From positions 62,001-126,000 of the forward strand of contig NZ_JABMCF010000033.1 in assembly GCF_013359815.1 (NCBI RefSeq): a DNA stretch of 64,000 nt, in the 5' to 3' direction. The notes under the pieces are model-generated. The model searched no databases. It was not told the origin of the DNA and was given only the letters and a program-made list of their open reading frames with translations. The stretch comes from Curtobacterium flaccumfaciens. Its GTDB lineage: Bacteria > Actinomycetota > Actinomycetes > Actinomycetales > Microbacteriaceae. This document shows positions 7,782-15,623 of the stretch, one piece after another (positions within the stretch are counted from its first letter, which is position 1; each line of letters opens with the position of its first letter). The translations under genes were made by a program, and so were the position numbers.

Positions 7782-8829
7782 TGCCGCCCCGATCGACCTG
7801 ACCCGGGCCGCCTGGGCCGACCGCTTCGCGGCCGTCGCCGCGGACAACACGACCCGCGAGTACCCCTACGCCGCGCACCACGCGACGTCCGGACCGGACG
7901 ACCGGGCCCTGCCCGTCGAGCTCCACCCCGCCTTCGCCACGTCGTACGACTGGCACTCGTCCGTGCACATGCACTGGCTCGCGGCACGCCTGGTCGCGCA
8001 CGGCCTGCCCACCGACCTGGAGGCCCGGCTCACCTCGATCCTGCAGGCGCACCTCACGACGGATCACCTCGCGACCGAGGCCGCCTACCTGCGTGAGACA
8101 CCGCACTACGAGCGCCCCTACGGCTGGGCCTGGCTCGCCCGGCTCGCCGCAGAGGTCTCGGCATCCGAGGCGCCCGCCGTCCGGGCACTGGCACCGGGGT
8201 TCGCACCCGTCGTCGACGTCCTCGAAGACCTGGTCGTCCGGTGGATCGACGGCGCCGTGCACCCCGTTCGGCACGGCGTGCACTCGAACTCGGCGTTCGG
8301 ACTGCTGCTCGTGCTCGAGGCAGCCCGGTCGCTCGACCGTCCGGCCCTGGCGGCAGCGGTGGAGGGGGCTGCGAAGGACTGGTTCGGCGCGGACGCAGGG
8401 TGGCCGTTCGCCTGGGAGCGGAGCGGACACGACTTCCTGTCCGCGGGCCTCGCCGAAGCCGACCTGATGCGGGCGGTGCTGCCCGCCCCTGAGTTCGCCA
8501 CGTGGGCGCGCGGCTTCTTCGCCGCGGTGCAGCCGGGTGACGCGATCCTGCGGTCGACGGTGGTGCGCGACGAGAACGACCCGCAGCAGGTGCACCTGTT
8601 CGGGCTCGACCTGTCGCGGGCAGGCTCGGCCCGGCGCATCGCGGACGCACTCCGCGCCGGCGGCCCGGACGACTCCGGCACCGGCATCGCCGACCTGCTC
8701 GACGATGCGGCCGACCGGCTGCTGGCCTCGGGGCTCGCCGCGAGCGTGGGCGAGGAGTACTACTCCACCCACTGGCTGGCGAGCTTCGCCTGGGACGCCA
8801 TGGAGGCCCGGGAGCACGCCGCCCGCTGA
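7768..8829 (+). CDS. DUF2891 domain-containing protein
   Basis: 353-aa soluble protein with an alpha/alpha-barrel look: repeated helical segments rich in Trp and His (SYDWHSSVHMHWLAARLV, PYGWAWLARLAAEV, HSNSAFGLLLVLEAARSL, YYSTHWLASFAWDAM). Recognised as DUF2891. TTG at 7768 is the only start that keeps the N-terminus and overlaps the DUF979 gene by 14 bp, so it is co-translated. As I recall, DUF2891 is often found beside DUF969/DUF979 genes. The barrel and conserved His, Glu and Trp suggest an enzyme, but the reaction is unknown. Confidence 0.85.
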   Translation: MSHSDAAPIDLTRAAWADRFAAVAADNTTREYPYAAHHATSGPDDRALPVELHPAFATSYDWHSSVHMHWLAARLVAHGLPTDLEARLTSILQAHLTTDHLATEAAYLRETPHYERPYGWAWLARLAAEVSASEAPAVRALAPGFAPVVDVLEDLVVRWIDGAVHPVRHGVHSNSAFGLLLVLEAARSLDRPALAAAVEGAAKDWFGADAGWPFAWERSGHDFLSAGLAEADLMRAVLPAPEFATWARGFFAAVQPGDAILRSTVVRDENDPQQVHLFGLDLSRAGSARRIADALRAGGPDDSGTGIADLLDDAADRLLASGLAASVGEEYYSTHWLASFAWDAMEAREHAAR

Positions 8830-8892
8830 TCGTTCGACGGGAGCGCTGATCGTCTGCGGACACGTCGAGGATCCGGAGGTACCTTCGGGGCC

Positions 8893-9075
8893 ATGAGCGA
8901 TCCGAAGGACGACGAGACCCTCGACGACTTCCGCGAGGCGCAGGAGACCGACTACGAGCCGGAGCCGACCGTGCTCGACCCCGACGACCTGCCGGTGGTC
9001 GACGACGCGGACGACGAACTGCTCCCCGACGACGACCGGCCGGTGCCGCTCGACACCGACGACGACACGATCTGA
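8893..9075 (+). CDS. Small highly acidic protein
   Basis: 60 aa, about 40% Asp plus Glu, only a few basic residues, no hydrophobic stretch; ends LDTDDDTI. ATG at 8893. Probably disordered. Lies 63 bp after DUF2891 and could be read from the same transcript. Small acidic proteins of this kind recur in Microbacteriaceae (another is at 11958). Function unknown. Confidence 0.6.
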   Translation: MSDPKDDETLDDFREAQETDYEPEPTVLDPDDLPVVDDADDELLPDDDRPVPLDTDDDTI

Positions 9076-9114
9076 GCGATCGCGCCGTCGTCGTGCCGCG
9101 GCACCGGTGTCGGC

Positions 9115-9132
9115 GCTGACGCCGGCGTCAGC
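9115..9132. terminator. Bidirectional hairpin between convergent genes
   Basis: GCTGACGCCGGCGTCAGC is a perfect 18-bp palindrome in the gap between the acidic protein (+) and the monooxygenase-like gene (-). There is no U-tract on either side, as is common for high-GC terminators. Confidence 0.5.
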
Positions 9133-9150
9133 TTCGGCGTCGGCGTGCGC

Positions 9151-9453
9151 TCAGTCGAGCGGGAGGGTCCGCGCGAAGGTGCGGGTGACCGGAGTCGCGG
9201 CGAGGAACGGTGCCATCGCCGGAGCACCCTCCGGCGTCGCGCGCCAGGCCACGTAGGTGTCGTGGTCCTCGGCGGTCGTCCACGACTCGACGACGACCAT
9301 GCGTGCCGGGTCCTCGTCGTCGACCAGGACCTCGAGCGACTCCAGGCCGTGGAACGACGCGGTCTGTTCGAGCGTCTCGCGGATCGCACCCTGGAGTGCG
9401 TCTTCGGGGGCGTCGCTCTGGAACTGGACCTCGAGCAGGACGGTCATCGACAT
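9151..9453 (-). CDS. Antibiotic biosynthesis monooxygenase (ABM) domain protein
   Basis: 100-aa ferredoxin-like dimeric alpha/beta-barrel. MTVLLEVQF is the first strand, SLEVLVDDEDPARMVVVESW the central strands, and HDTYVAW the conserved aromatic helix. Length matches the ABM/YgiN family, which includes quinol monooxygenases and haem-degrading enzymes. ATG at 9453 has AAAGG six bases upstream; the longer frame to 9480 lacks one. Substrate unknown. Sits 63 bp downstream of pxpC and may be on that transcript. Confidence 0.8.
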   Translation of the reverse strand: MSMTVLLEVQFQSDAPEDALQGAIRETLEQTASFHGLESLEVLVDDEDPARMVVVESWTTAEDHDTYVAWRATPEGAPAMAPFLAATPVTRTFARTLPLD

Positions 9454-9516
9454 GGGGAACCTTTCGTCAGCGGTGTCCAAGCCAACCCCTGACCCCCTGC
9501 GCTTGTTCCGGGTCGG

Positions 9517-10401
9517 TCAGTCGAGGATGCGGAACCGGAGCGGATCGCCCGGACGGAGCTGCGCAGCGAGGTCGATCGACGACGGTGTCAGGACGGCGAC
9601 GACCGGGTAGCCGCCGGTGACCGGGTGGTCGGCGAGGAACAGCACGGGGAAGCCCTCGGGTGGCACCTGCAGTGACCCGGTCTCGACGCCCTCGCTCGGC
9701 AGCTCGCGTGCCACGGAGCGGGCGAGCGGTGTCTCGGCCGTGGTGCGGACCCCCACACGGTCGCTGTCCGCACTGACGGAGAAGTCCTGACCCGTCAGGG
9801 TCGCACGCCACTCCGGGGTGAACCAGTCGTCGCGCGGTCCGGGCACCACGTCAAGCACGACCGGCTCGTCGGGCCACCGCGGCTCGGACTGCGGCACCGC
9901 GTCGACGATCGGCCACGACACCCGGGCGTCACCGACGGGCAGGACGTCACCGGCCGACAGCGGCGGCGGTCCGAGGCGCGCGAGGGAGTCCCACGAGCGA
10001 CTGCCGAGCACCGGGTCGACCGCGAAGCCCCCGAGGACCGCGACGTAGGCGCGCAGGCCCACGGTCGCGGTGCCGATCCGGAGCGTGTCGCCCGGGGCCA
10101 GCAGCAGCACCTCGTGCGAGGCGGCACCGCGGACCGATCCGTCTGCCCGCTCGACCTCGACGGGGCAGGCCGCGCCGGTGGTGGCCGCGACCACGTACGC
10201 GTCGGCGCGGAGCGTGACGGAGCCGAGCAGGGCCTCCAGGACGGCCGCGTCGGGACGGTTGCCGACCAGCCGGTTGGCGAGTGCCGCGGAGCCACGGTCG
10301 GCGGCTCCGGCCGCGCCGAGGCCCATGTCGCTGAAGCCCGGGCGCCCGAGGTCCTGCGTGGTCGCGCCGTAGCCGACCTGCACGACGGTCAGCGCGGTCA
10401 T
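9517..10401 (-). CDS. pxpC: 5-oxoprolinase subunit C (biotin-dependent carboxyltransferase family)
   Basis: 294 aa of the AHS2/KipA family: TVVQVGYGATTQDLGRPGF at the N-terminus, then GAAGAADRGSAALANRLVGN and a C-terminal GYPVVAVL region. Known role: with PxpA and PxpB it forms the ATP-dependent 5-oxoprolinase that opens 5-oxo-L-proline to glutamate. ATG at 10401 overlaps the pxpB stop as ATGA. Last of the pxpABC operon. The related urea amidolyase and KipA proteins look similar, but the adjacent LamB/YcsF gene makes the 5-oxoprolinase reading strong. Confidence 0.92.
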   Translation of the reverse strand: MTALTVVQVGYGATTQDLGRPGFSDMGLGAAGAADRGSAALANRLVGNRPDAAVLEALLGSVTLRADAYVVAATTGAACPVEVERADGSVRGAASHEVLLLAPGDTLRIGTATVGLRAYVAVLGGFAVDPVLGSRSWDSLARLGPPPLSAGDVLPVGDARVSWPIVDAVPQSEPRWPDEPVVLDVVPGPRDDWFTPEWRATLTGQDFSVSADSDRVGVRTTAETPLARSVARELPSEGVETGSLQVPPEGFPVLFLADHPVTGGYPVVAVLTPSSIDLAAQLRPGDPLRFRILD

Positions 10402-11030
10402 GCCGCACCCGCCACGACGAAGCGGACGAGTGTGCCGGCGGGCGCGAGCGCCGGAGGCGTGCGCTCGAGGGACCACATCGGGACCTCGGTGCGGCCGATG
10501 AGCTGCCAGCCGCCGGGCGATGTCCGCGGGTAGACGGCGCTGAACTCGCCGGCCAACGCCACGGCCCCGCTCGGGACGGCCGTGCGGGCGGTGCTGCGGC
10601 GGGGCAGGTCGAGCGGTCGATCGCTGCCGGTGAGGTAGCTGAAGCCGGGGGCGAAGCCGCAGAACGCGCTCGTCCAGAGCTGCCCGGTGTGCCACGCCAC
10701 GAGCTCGTCCCGCCGCATGCCGGTCAGCTCGGTGACGGTGTCGAGGTCCTCGCCGTCGTAGGTGACGGGGATGACGAGCGGCTCGGAGTCGTGCGCTTCG
10801 AGCGCAGCACTGACCGGGACGACCTGCGTGAGTTCCGTGCGGAGCCGCCCGGCGTCCGTCGCGGTCGGGTCGAACCGGAGCAGCAGTGTCCGGGCACCGG
10901 AGACGACCTCGGTCAGCCCCGGCAGGGTGGCCTGTGCGAGTCCGGCGCGGAAGGCGACGACGTCGGCGAGGGACCCGAACGTGGCGAGGAGTGCGGTGCC
11001 GCCAGCGGAGCGGACCTCCGGGCCAGTCAC
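10398..11030 (-). CDS. pxpB: 5-oxoprolinase subunit B (KipI-like)
   Basis: 210 aa of the AHS1/KipI family; conserved [27 protein letters not shown] and [15 protein letters not shown] motifs. Length is normal. GTG at 11030 overlaps the pxpA stop as GTGA, and its own stop overlaps pxpC, so all three subunits are translationally coupled. Acts with PxpA and PxpC in the cytoplasm on 5-oxoproline, a by-product of glutamine and glutamyl-peptide turnover. Confidence 0.93.
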   Translation of the reverse strand: MTGPEVRSAGGTALLATFGSLADVVAFRAGLAQATLPGLTEVVSGARTLLLRFDPTATDAGRLRTELTQVVPVSAALEAHDSEPLVIPVTYDGEDLDTVTELTGMRRDELVAWHTGQLWTSAFCGFAPGFSYLTGSDRPLDLPRRSTARTAVPSGAVALAGEFSAVYPRTSPGGWQLIGRTEVPMWSLERTPPALAPAGTLVRFVVAGAA

Positions 11031-11848
11031 GGCGCGAAGGGCGCGATCGTCACGCCGTGCTCGGTCAGCAGTGTTCGGATGGCGCGAGCCATCGCCACCG
11101 CGTCGGGGGAGTCGCCGTGCACGCAGACCGAGTCGGCACGCACGGCGATCTCGGACCCGTCGACGGCGGTCGCGACACCGTCGGTGACCATGCGGAGCAC
11201 CCGGGCCGCGACCTCGTCCGGGTCGTGCAGCACCGACCCTGGCTGCTTCCGCGACACCAGCGAGCCGTCGGGTTCGTAGGCGCGGTCGGCGAAGGACTCG
11301 CTCACCGCGCGGAGCCCGTGCCGCTCGGCTGCCAGCAGCAGTTCCGACCCGGGCAGCGCCAGCACGGCGAGGGACGGGTCGACCTCGGTCACGGCGCGGA
11401 CGGCGGCCTCGGCCTGCACCGGGTCGGCGCAGGCCGTGTTGTACAGGGCGCCGTGCGGCTTGACGTAGGTGACGGCCGTGCCCGCGACGTGCGCGGTGGC
11501 GGCCATCGCGCCGAGCTGGTGCACGACGTCGGCGTACAGCTCGTCGGGGGTGACGTGCACGGGTCGGCGGCCGAAGCCGATCAGGTCGCGGTAGGCCACG
11601 TGCGCGCCGATCGCCACACCACGCTCGGCGGCGGCGCGGGCGGTGGCGAGCATGATCGTCGGGTCGCCGGCGTGGAACCCGCAGGCGACGTTGGCGCTCG
11701 AGACGACGTCGAGCATCGCGGCGTCGTCGCCCATGGCCCAGGCGCCGAAGCCCTCGCCCAGGTCGCTGTTCAGGTCGATCGTCGTTACGGGTGCTCCCTG
11801 TCGTCGCGGGTTGTTGAACAATCTACCGATCACCCCGGTCCCTGTCAT
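11027..11848 (-). CDS. pxpA: 5-oxoprolinase subunit A (LamB/YcsF family); start codon problematic
   Basis: LamB/YcsF protein: [42 protein letters not shown] and CVHGDSP are family hallmarks. The annotated ATG (11848) has a GGGGGA site upstream, but it coincides with a likely -35 hexamer (ATGACA); the matching -10 (TAGATT, 11820-11825) and the GntR palindrome (11811-11821) lie downstream of it. Homologues begin near MTTIDLN. Here that position (11788) reads GTA, five bases after AGGGAG. The true protein therefore probably starts at 11788 with a non-standard codon, at about 253 aa. First gene of pxpABC. Confidence 0.88.
   Translation of the reverse strand: MTGTGVIGRLFNNPRRQGAPVTTIDLNSDLGEGFGAWAMGDDAAMLDVVSSANVACGFHAGDPTIMLATARAAAERGVAIGAHVAYRDLIGFGRRPVHVTPDELYADVVHQLGAMAATAHVAGTAVTYVKPHGALYNTACADPVQAEAAVRAVTEVDPSLAVLALPGSELLLAAERHGLRAVSESFADRAYEPDGSLVSRKQPGSVLHDPDEVAARVLRMVTDGVATAVDGSEIAVRADSVCVHGDSPDAVAMARAIRTLLTEHGVTIAPFAP
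11811..11821. promoter_or_regulatory. GntR operator palindrome (site 2) at pxpA
   Basis: TTGTTGAACAA, identical to the core of site 1 at DUF969. It overlaps the predicted pxpA -10 element and start point, and ends 22 bp before the expected initiation codon at 11788, nearly the same geometry as at DUF969 (20 bp). Confidence 0.7.
11820..11848 (-). promoter_or_regulatory. pxpABC promoter
   Basis: On the minus strand ATGACA (11848-11843) and TAGATT (11825-11820) are separated by 17 bp and match the -35 and -10 consensus in 5 of 6 and 4 of 6 positions. Start of transcription would be near 11813, within the operator. Confidence 0.6.
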
Positions 11849-11957
11849 CCGCTTCCCCCGGTCGGACGGCGGTTTCCGAGGTGCGCCACGTACTGTCCGA
11901 GTCCTCAGTACCACCGGCGGCAGTGCCGCCGGATCGATCTCTGCACTGGAGCAGCTC

Positions 11958-12128
11958 ATGACCGACAGTGACAACACGCACGACGCCCCGAAGAACGACT
12001 CGGAGGGCACCGAGAAGCCGGGCGGCCTCGGCGACGACAACACCATCCCGAACAACCCCGACGGCCTGGCCGCGGGGCACACGGGCGACGACTCGCACTT
12101 CAACCCGGAAGAGGACGGCGAGCACTAG
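11958..12128 (+). CDS. Small acidic hydrophilic protein
   Basis: 56 aa starting [14 protein letters not shown], rich in Asp, Asn, Gly and Glu, ending EEDGEH; likely disordered. ATG at 11958 has GGAG seven bases upstream. Divergent from pxpA and followed by a strong hairpin terminator, which supports it as a real monocistronic gene. Function unknown. Confidence 0.6.
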   Translation: MTDSDNTHDAPKNDSEGTEKPGGLGDDNTIPNNPDGLAAGHTGDDSHFNPEEDGEH

Positions 12129-12155
12129 CGGCTCCTTTCCGGCCTGCGGGTCGAT

Positions 12156-12203
12156 GCAGAACGACACCGTCGTTGTCCCCCGACAACGGCGGTGTCGTTC
12201 TGC
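12156..12203 (+). terminator. Long hairpin terminator
   Basis: Two 22-base arms (12156-12177 and 12182-12203; GCAGAACGACACCG... and its complement) pair with one G-T wobble around a CCCC loop, 28 bp after the small acidic gene. Confidence 0.7.
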
Positions 12204-12216
12204 GTCGGCACGCGTC

Positions 12217-12256
12217 CGCACGCATCCGTCCGCCCCCGCACGCATCCGTCCGCCCC
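12217..12256. repeat. 20-bp tandem direct repeat
   Basis: CGCACGCATCCGTCCGCCCC occurs twice head to tail (12217-12236, 12237-12256), and part of a third copy precedes it. It lies between the terminator and the transporter promoter, where no gene is seen (12129-12374). Confidence 0.7.
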
Positions 12257-12374
12257 GACGAAACAAAGAGCGCAAAACCTTCCGACACGAGGTTTCCGGT
12301 GCTACAGTCCCGATCACCTAGCAGCACTAGGGATTCAGCGGGCACCGAAGCCCCCTGTGACTCAAGGAGGAGTC

Positions 12375-13739
12375 ATGTCGACACCGACGTCGAAGGAAGA
12401 ACCCACGCGGGGCATCGCCGGGACCGCGTCCCCAGCGGTCACCGCAGCCGCCGGCGCCACCGCCACCGACGCCGCGGCGTCCCGAGCGTTCTCGGTCGAG
12501 GGCATCACGCAGTCCGTCAGCACCGTCCGGGTGGGCCGCGGCTACCTCTGGGGCCTCAGCTTCGCCCAGTTCGGCCTGTTCGTCGCCCTGCTCACGCCGG
12601 TCTTCGTGAGCATGTCGATCAAGGCGACGGAGTTGAACCCGACGAGCCCCGAGACCGTCGTCGGTTCGGTCCTGCCGTTCGGAGCGCTCGGCGCCCTGTT
12701 CGCCAACCCCCTGTTCGGCGCGCTCTCCGACCGCACCCGCACGCGGTGGGGCCGTCGCCGCCCCTGGATGGTCGGCGGTGTCGTCGTCTTCGTCGGTTCC
12801 CTCGCCTGGCTCGCGTTCTCGCCCGACGTGCTGCAGCTCACCCTGGCCTGGGTGCTGGCGCAGGTCTCCGCCAACGCCGTCCTGTCCACGCTGACGGCGA
12901 GCTTCGCCGACAACGTGCCGGAGTTCCAGCGCGGCAAGGCCTCGAGCGTCATCGCCCTGGCGCAGAACATCGCGATCCTGGCCGGGCTCTACCTGGCCGT
13001 GTACCTGGTCGGGAACCTGCCGGTCCTGTTCATCGCACCGGGCGTCCTGGCGATCGTCGCGGTCCTCGTGTACTCGTTCGTCGCCCGTGACGACCTGCCG
13101 ACGACGCCGGTCAAGCCCTTCAGCTGGATCAACCTGATCAGCTCGTTCTGGACGAACCCGATCAAGCACCGCGACTTCGGGCTCGCCTGGTGGGGCCGAT
13201 TCCTCATCACCTTCGGCACGTTCATGTTCACGACGTACCGACTCCTCTACATGCAGGACCGCATCGGGCTCCCGCAGGGCGAAGCGGTCGGGGTCGTCGC
13301 GTTCGGCGTGCTCCTGTACACGATCGCCCTGCTCGTCAGTGCGGCCGTCTCCGGCTGGGTGTCCGACCGGATCCAGCGTCGCAAGGTCTTCGTCTGGGGT
13401 TCGACGGCCATGACCGCCGTCGGCCTGGTGATCCTGGCCCACGTCGACAGCGTCGGCGGGTTCTACTTCGCCGAGATCGTCCTCGGTTTCGCCTTCGGCA
13501 TCTACGCCGCCATCGACACCGCCCTGGTCGTCGACGTGCTGCCCGACCCGGAGCGCCCCGGCAAGGACCTCGGCGTCATCAACATCGCGAACGCCCTGCC
13601 GCAGTCACTCGCCCCCGCCGTCGGTCTGTTCCTGCTCGGCATCGGTGGCGGCCAGAACTACACGCTCATGCTCTGGGGTGCCGGCGTCGCCGTCATCCTC
13701 GGCGCCCTGGCGATCCTGCCCATCAAGTCGGTCCGCTGA
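12375..13739 (+). CDS. SLC45/GPH-like MFS sugar transporter
   Basis: 454 aa with 12 membrane helices. The loop after helix 2 reads DRTRTRWGRRRPW, the hallmark of the SLC45/GPH sucrose and glycoside symporter group. A long Ala/Thr-rich cytoplasmic N-terminus (about 45 residues) precedes helix 1. ATG at 12375 follows an excellent ribosome site (AAGGAGGA). Monocistronic, flanked by hairpins at 12156-12203 and 13747-13801. The substrate (disaccharide or glycoside) cannot be told, and no glycosidase lies beside it. Confidence 0.87.
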   Translation: MSTPTSKEEPTRGIAGTASPAVTAAAGATATDAAASRAFSVEGITQSVSTVRVGRGYLWGLSFAQFGLFVALLTPVFVSMSIKATELNPTSPETVVGSVLPFGALGALFANPLFGALSDRTRTRWGRRRPWMVGGVVVFVGSLAWLAFSPDVLQLTLAWVLAQVSANAVLSTLTASFADNVPEFQRGKASSVIALAQNIAILAGLYLAVYLVGNLPVLFIAPGVLAIVAVLVYSFVARDDLPTTPVKPFSWINLISSFWTNPIKHRDFGLAWWGRFLITFGTFMFTTYRLLYMQDRIGLPQGEAVGVVAFGVLLYTIALLVSAAVSGWVSDRIQRRKVFVWGSTAMTAVGLVILAHVDSVGGFYFAEIVLGFAFGIYAAIDTALVVDVLPDPERPGKDLGVINIANALPQSLAPAVGLFLLGIGGGQNYTLMLWGAGVAVILGALAILPIKSVR

Positions 13740-13746
13740 CCGACGC

Positions 13747-13801
13747 GACCGCCTGGAGGCGCGACCCGCGTCCGCGACGCACGCCGCGCCTCCAGGCGGT
13801 C
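13747..13801. terminator. GGAGGC-family hairpin terminator
   Basis: Perfect 17-bp arms (13747-13763 GACCGCCTGGAGGCGCG and 13785-13801) around a 21-base loop, between the transporter and the convergent DivIVA-motif gene. Member of the dispersed hairpin family described in the findings. Confidence 0.8.
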
Positions 13802-13823
13802 ACCTGCACCGCACGTGGCCGCT

Positions 13824-14093
13824 TCAGCGGGCGCCGTGCTGTCGCAGTGCGACGACGACCTCGTCGAGGAAGTCGTCGACCTGCCCCTGGTCGTACCCCT
13901 CGCGGAACTTCGTCGGCTGGAACCGGACCGCTGCGACCTGCTCCGGTGTGAGCGGGTCGACCGGGCGTCGCTGCTCGTACCCGGCCAGGGTGGTCTGGAT
14001 CCGGTCGAGGAACGCGTCGACCTCGCTCTGGTCGTACCCCTCGCGGAACTTCGTCGGCCGGAACCGCTTGTCCGCCACCTCTCGTGCGAGCAT
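13824..14093 (-). CDS. Small protein with two tandem DivIVA motifs
   Basis: 89 aa containing two copies of the DivIVA N-terminal signature: RFRPTKFREGYDQSEVDAFL (about residues 10-29) and RFQPTKFREGYDQGQVDDFL (about 56-75), joined by a short helix-forming linker. DivIVA/Wag31 proteins bind curved or polar membranes through this segment and normally carry it once, followed by a long coiled coil, which is absent here. ATG at 14093 with GGGGGAGG directly upstream. May be a polar or septal membrane adaptor; partner unknown. Confidence 0.8.
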   Translation of the reverse strand: MLAREVADKRFRPTKFREGYDQSEVDAFLDRIQTTLAGYEQRRPVDPLTPEQVAAVRFQPTKFREGYDQGQVDDFLDEVVVALRQHGAR

Positions 14094-14158
14094 GTCCTCC
14101 CCCTTCTGCTGGCGCCTCTCGTGGCCCTGCCATGGTGTCACGGGCGGGTTGCCGGGGG

Positions 14159-14521
14159 TCAGAGCTGCGGTGAGCGCCTGCCGAACAGGGCGTCGAGCAA
14201 CCGCGAGAACCGCGACTCCGGCTCGTGGGGCGTCTCGATCGAGCGGGTCGGTGAGCGGAACGCCAGGTCGTGCAGCATGTTCCGCTTCGACCCGTCCCAG
14301 TTCGCGAACAGGTAGGTCCCGCCGATGAAGGACATGCTCCGGACCGGCGTGCGCTTCCACGAGTCGGCAGCAACGTAGTACCCCGCGTGGCCGGCGCGGA
14401 TGTGCTGGATCACGGTGTCCACGTCGATGACACCGGTCGGTGTCACGACGGCGGTGATGCCCGTGCGGTCGCGGGCGACGTACTCGATGAGGTGTTCGGT
14501 CACGATGGAACTCTTCGTCAC
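14159..14521 (-). CDS. DUF3892-like protein
   Basis: 120 aa. Two features resemble DUF3892: a central VIQHIRAGHAGYYVAA segment and the terminal pattern GGTYLFANWDGSKRNMLHDL, equivalent to the family's Y-[LV]-x-T...D...NNL-x-LP. GTG at 14521 taken as start; GTG at 14503 is also possible. A variable C-terminal tail follows. Function unknown; probably cytoplasmic. Confidence 0.65.
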   Translation of the reverse strand: MTKSSIVTEHLIEYVARDRTGITAVVTPTGVIDVDTVIQHIRAGHAGYYVAADSWKRTPVRSMSFIGGTYLFANWDGSKRNMLHDLAFRSPTRSIETPHEPESRFSRLLDALFGRRSPQL

Positions 14522-14649
14522 GGTGGTGAGACGCCACGGCAGGGAGCGTGGCGAAGGGGATTCGGAACCGCCGTTGCTTCCGTTTCCAGAGTACGTCCGC
14601 CGCGGGCGTGCCGTCCCCGGATGTCCGCCGTTCGCAGGTGGATGAGCGT

Positions 14650-15483
14650 TCAGCGGATGGGGGTCCGGCCGGCCCAGTCCACGATGCGTTCGATCGTGTC
14701 GTCGAAGTCCCGCGTGCCGGGTCGGTTGAGGAACGCGTGACGGCTGTCCGGCAGGACGTGTCGTTCGATCTCGACGTCCGCGGCCGCGAGCTCGTCCGCG
14801 AAGCGCTCGCCCGAGGCGCGCATCACGTCCCGCTCGGCGTCGATGAGCAGGGTGCGGGGGAACCCGTCGAGGTCGGCGGACGCCGGGTAGACAGCAGTGG
14901 GGTGGCCGCCCGCGTAGGCCCGGTTGCTCAGGTCGAGCAGCAGCGGCGCGTGCGTGAGCCGCCGGTGGCCTCGGACGAGTCGCCGGACCGCCGGGTCACG
15001 CGGGAGTCGGGCGTGGAAGAACCCGTAGGTCAGCACGAGGCCGACCAGCGGCGGGGCGGTCGCGACCGCGGAGGCCGCCAGGCACGCACCGGCGCTCGCC
15101 CCACCGAGCAGCAGGCCGGCGGACGGTGCCTCGTCGTGCAGATGGCGGAGCACGGCGACGATCTCGTCCCGCGCGTGCGGTGCCCGTCGTCGCCCTCGCG
15201 CTCCACCCCGGCCGAGCCAGGGCAGCCCGGGCAGCGGTCCGAGGCGGTAGTCGACGGTCACGACCGACAGCCCGCGCTCGGCGAGTGCCCGTGCGACGGC
15301 GTCGGACTCCGGCAGGTCGAGGTCGCCCCGGAAGAACCCACCGCCGTGCACCCAGACCAGGGTCGGGGGTCCCACGCTGGCGCTCTGGTTCAACGGTCGG
15401 TACCGCCGGACGGGGACCGGTCCGTGTGGGCCGTCGATCCGGTCATCGGCGACCTCGATCGTGTCCTGCTGCTTCCCCCGCAT
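14650..15483 (-). CDS. Alpha/beta hydrolase, HSL-type esterase
   Basis: 277 aa. The oxyanion-hole motif WVHGGGFFRGD and nucleophile elbow GGASAGACLAAS identify the hormone-sensitive-lipase (family IV) branch. The acid is likely Asp in LLIDAERD, and the catalytic His is in DSRHAFLNR near the C-terminus. An Arg-rich insert around residues 95-105 (LGRGGARGRRRAPHARDE) is unusual. ATG at 15483. No signal peptide, so cytoplasmic. Natural ester unknown. Confidence 0.88.
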   Translation of the reverse strand: MRGKQQDTIEVADDRIDGPHGPVPVRRYRPLNQSASVGPPTLVWVHGGGFFRGDLDLPESDAVARALAERGLSVVTVDYRLGPLPGLPWLGRGGARGRRRAPHARDEIVAVLRHLHDEAPSAGLLLGGASAGACLAASAVATAPPLVGLVLTYGFFHARLPRDPAVRRLVRGHRRLTHAPLLLDLSNRAYAGGHPTAVYPASADLDGFPRTLLIDAERDVMRASGERFADELAAADVEIERHVLPDSRHAFLNRPGTRDFDDTIERIVDWAGRTPIR

Positions 15484-15623
15484 GGGAGCAGTGTCGCAGG
15501 CCGCAGGCCGCGGGCGGGAGCCGGGCTCGCGGCGCTCGAACAGGCATGCTTTCGGAGCGGCGGGCGGGACACGGCCCGGTAACGATGCGGGCGACCGCTC
15601 GGCCGCGCAGGCAGCGTGGAGGC

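Noticed and set aside
12217..12256. Possible CRISPR-like array
   Set aside because: Only two full 20-bp units directly abutting, no spacers and no cas genes.
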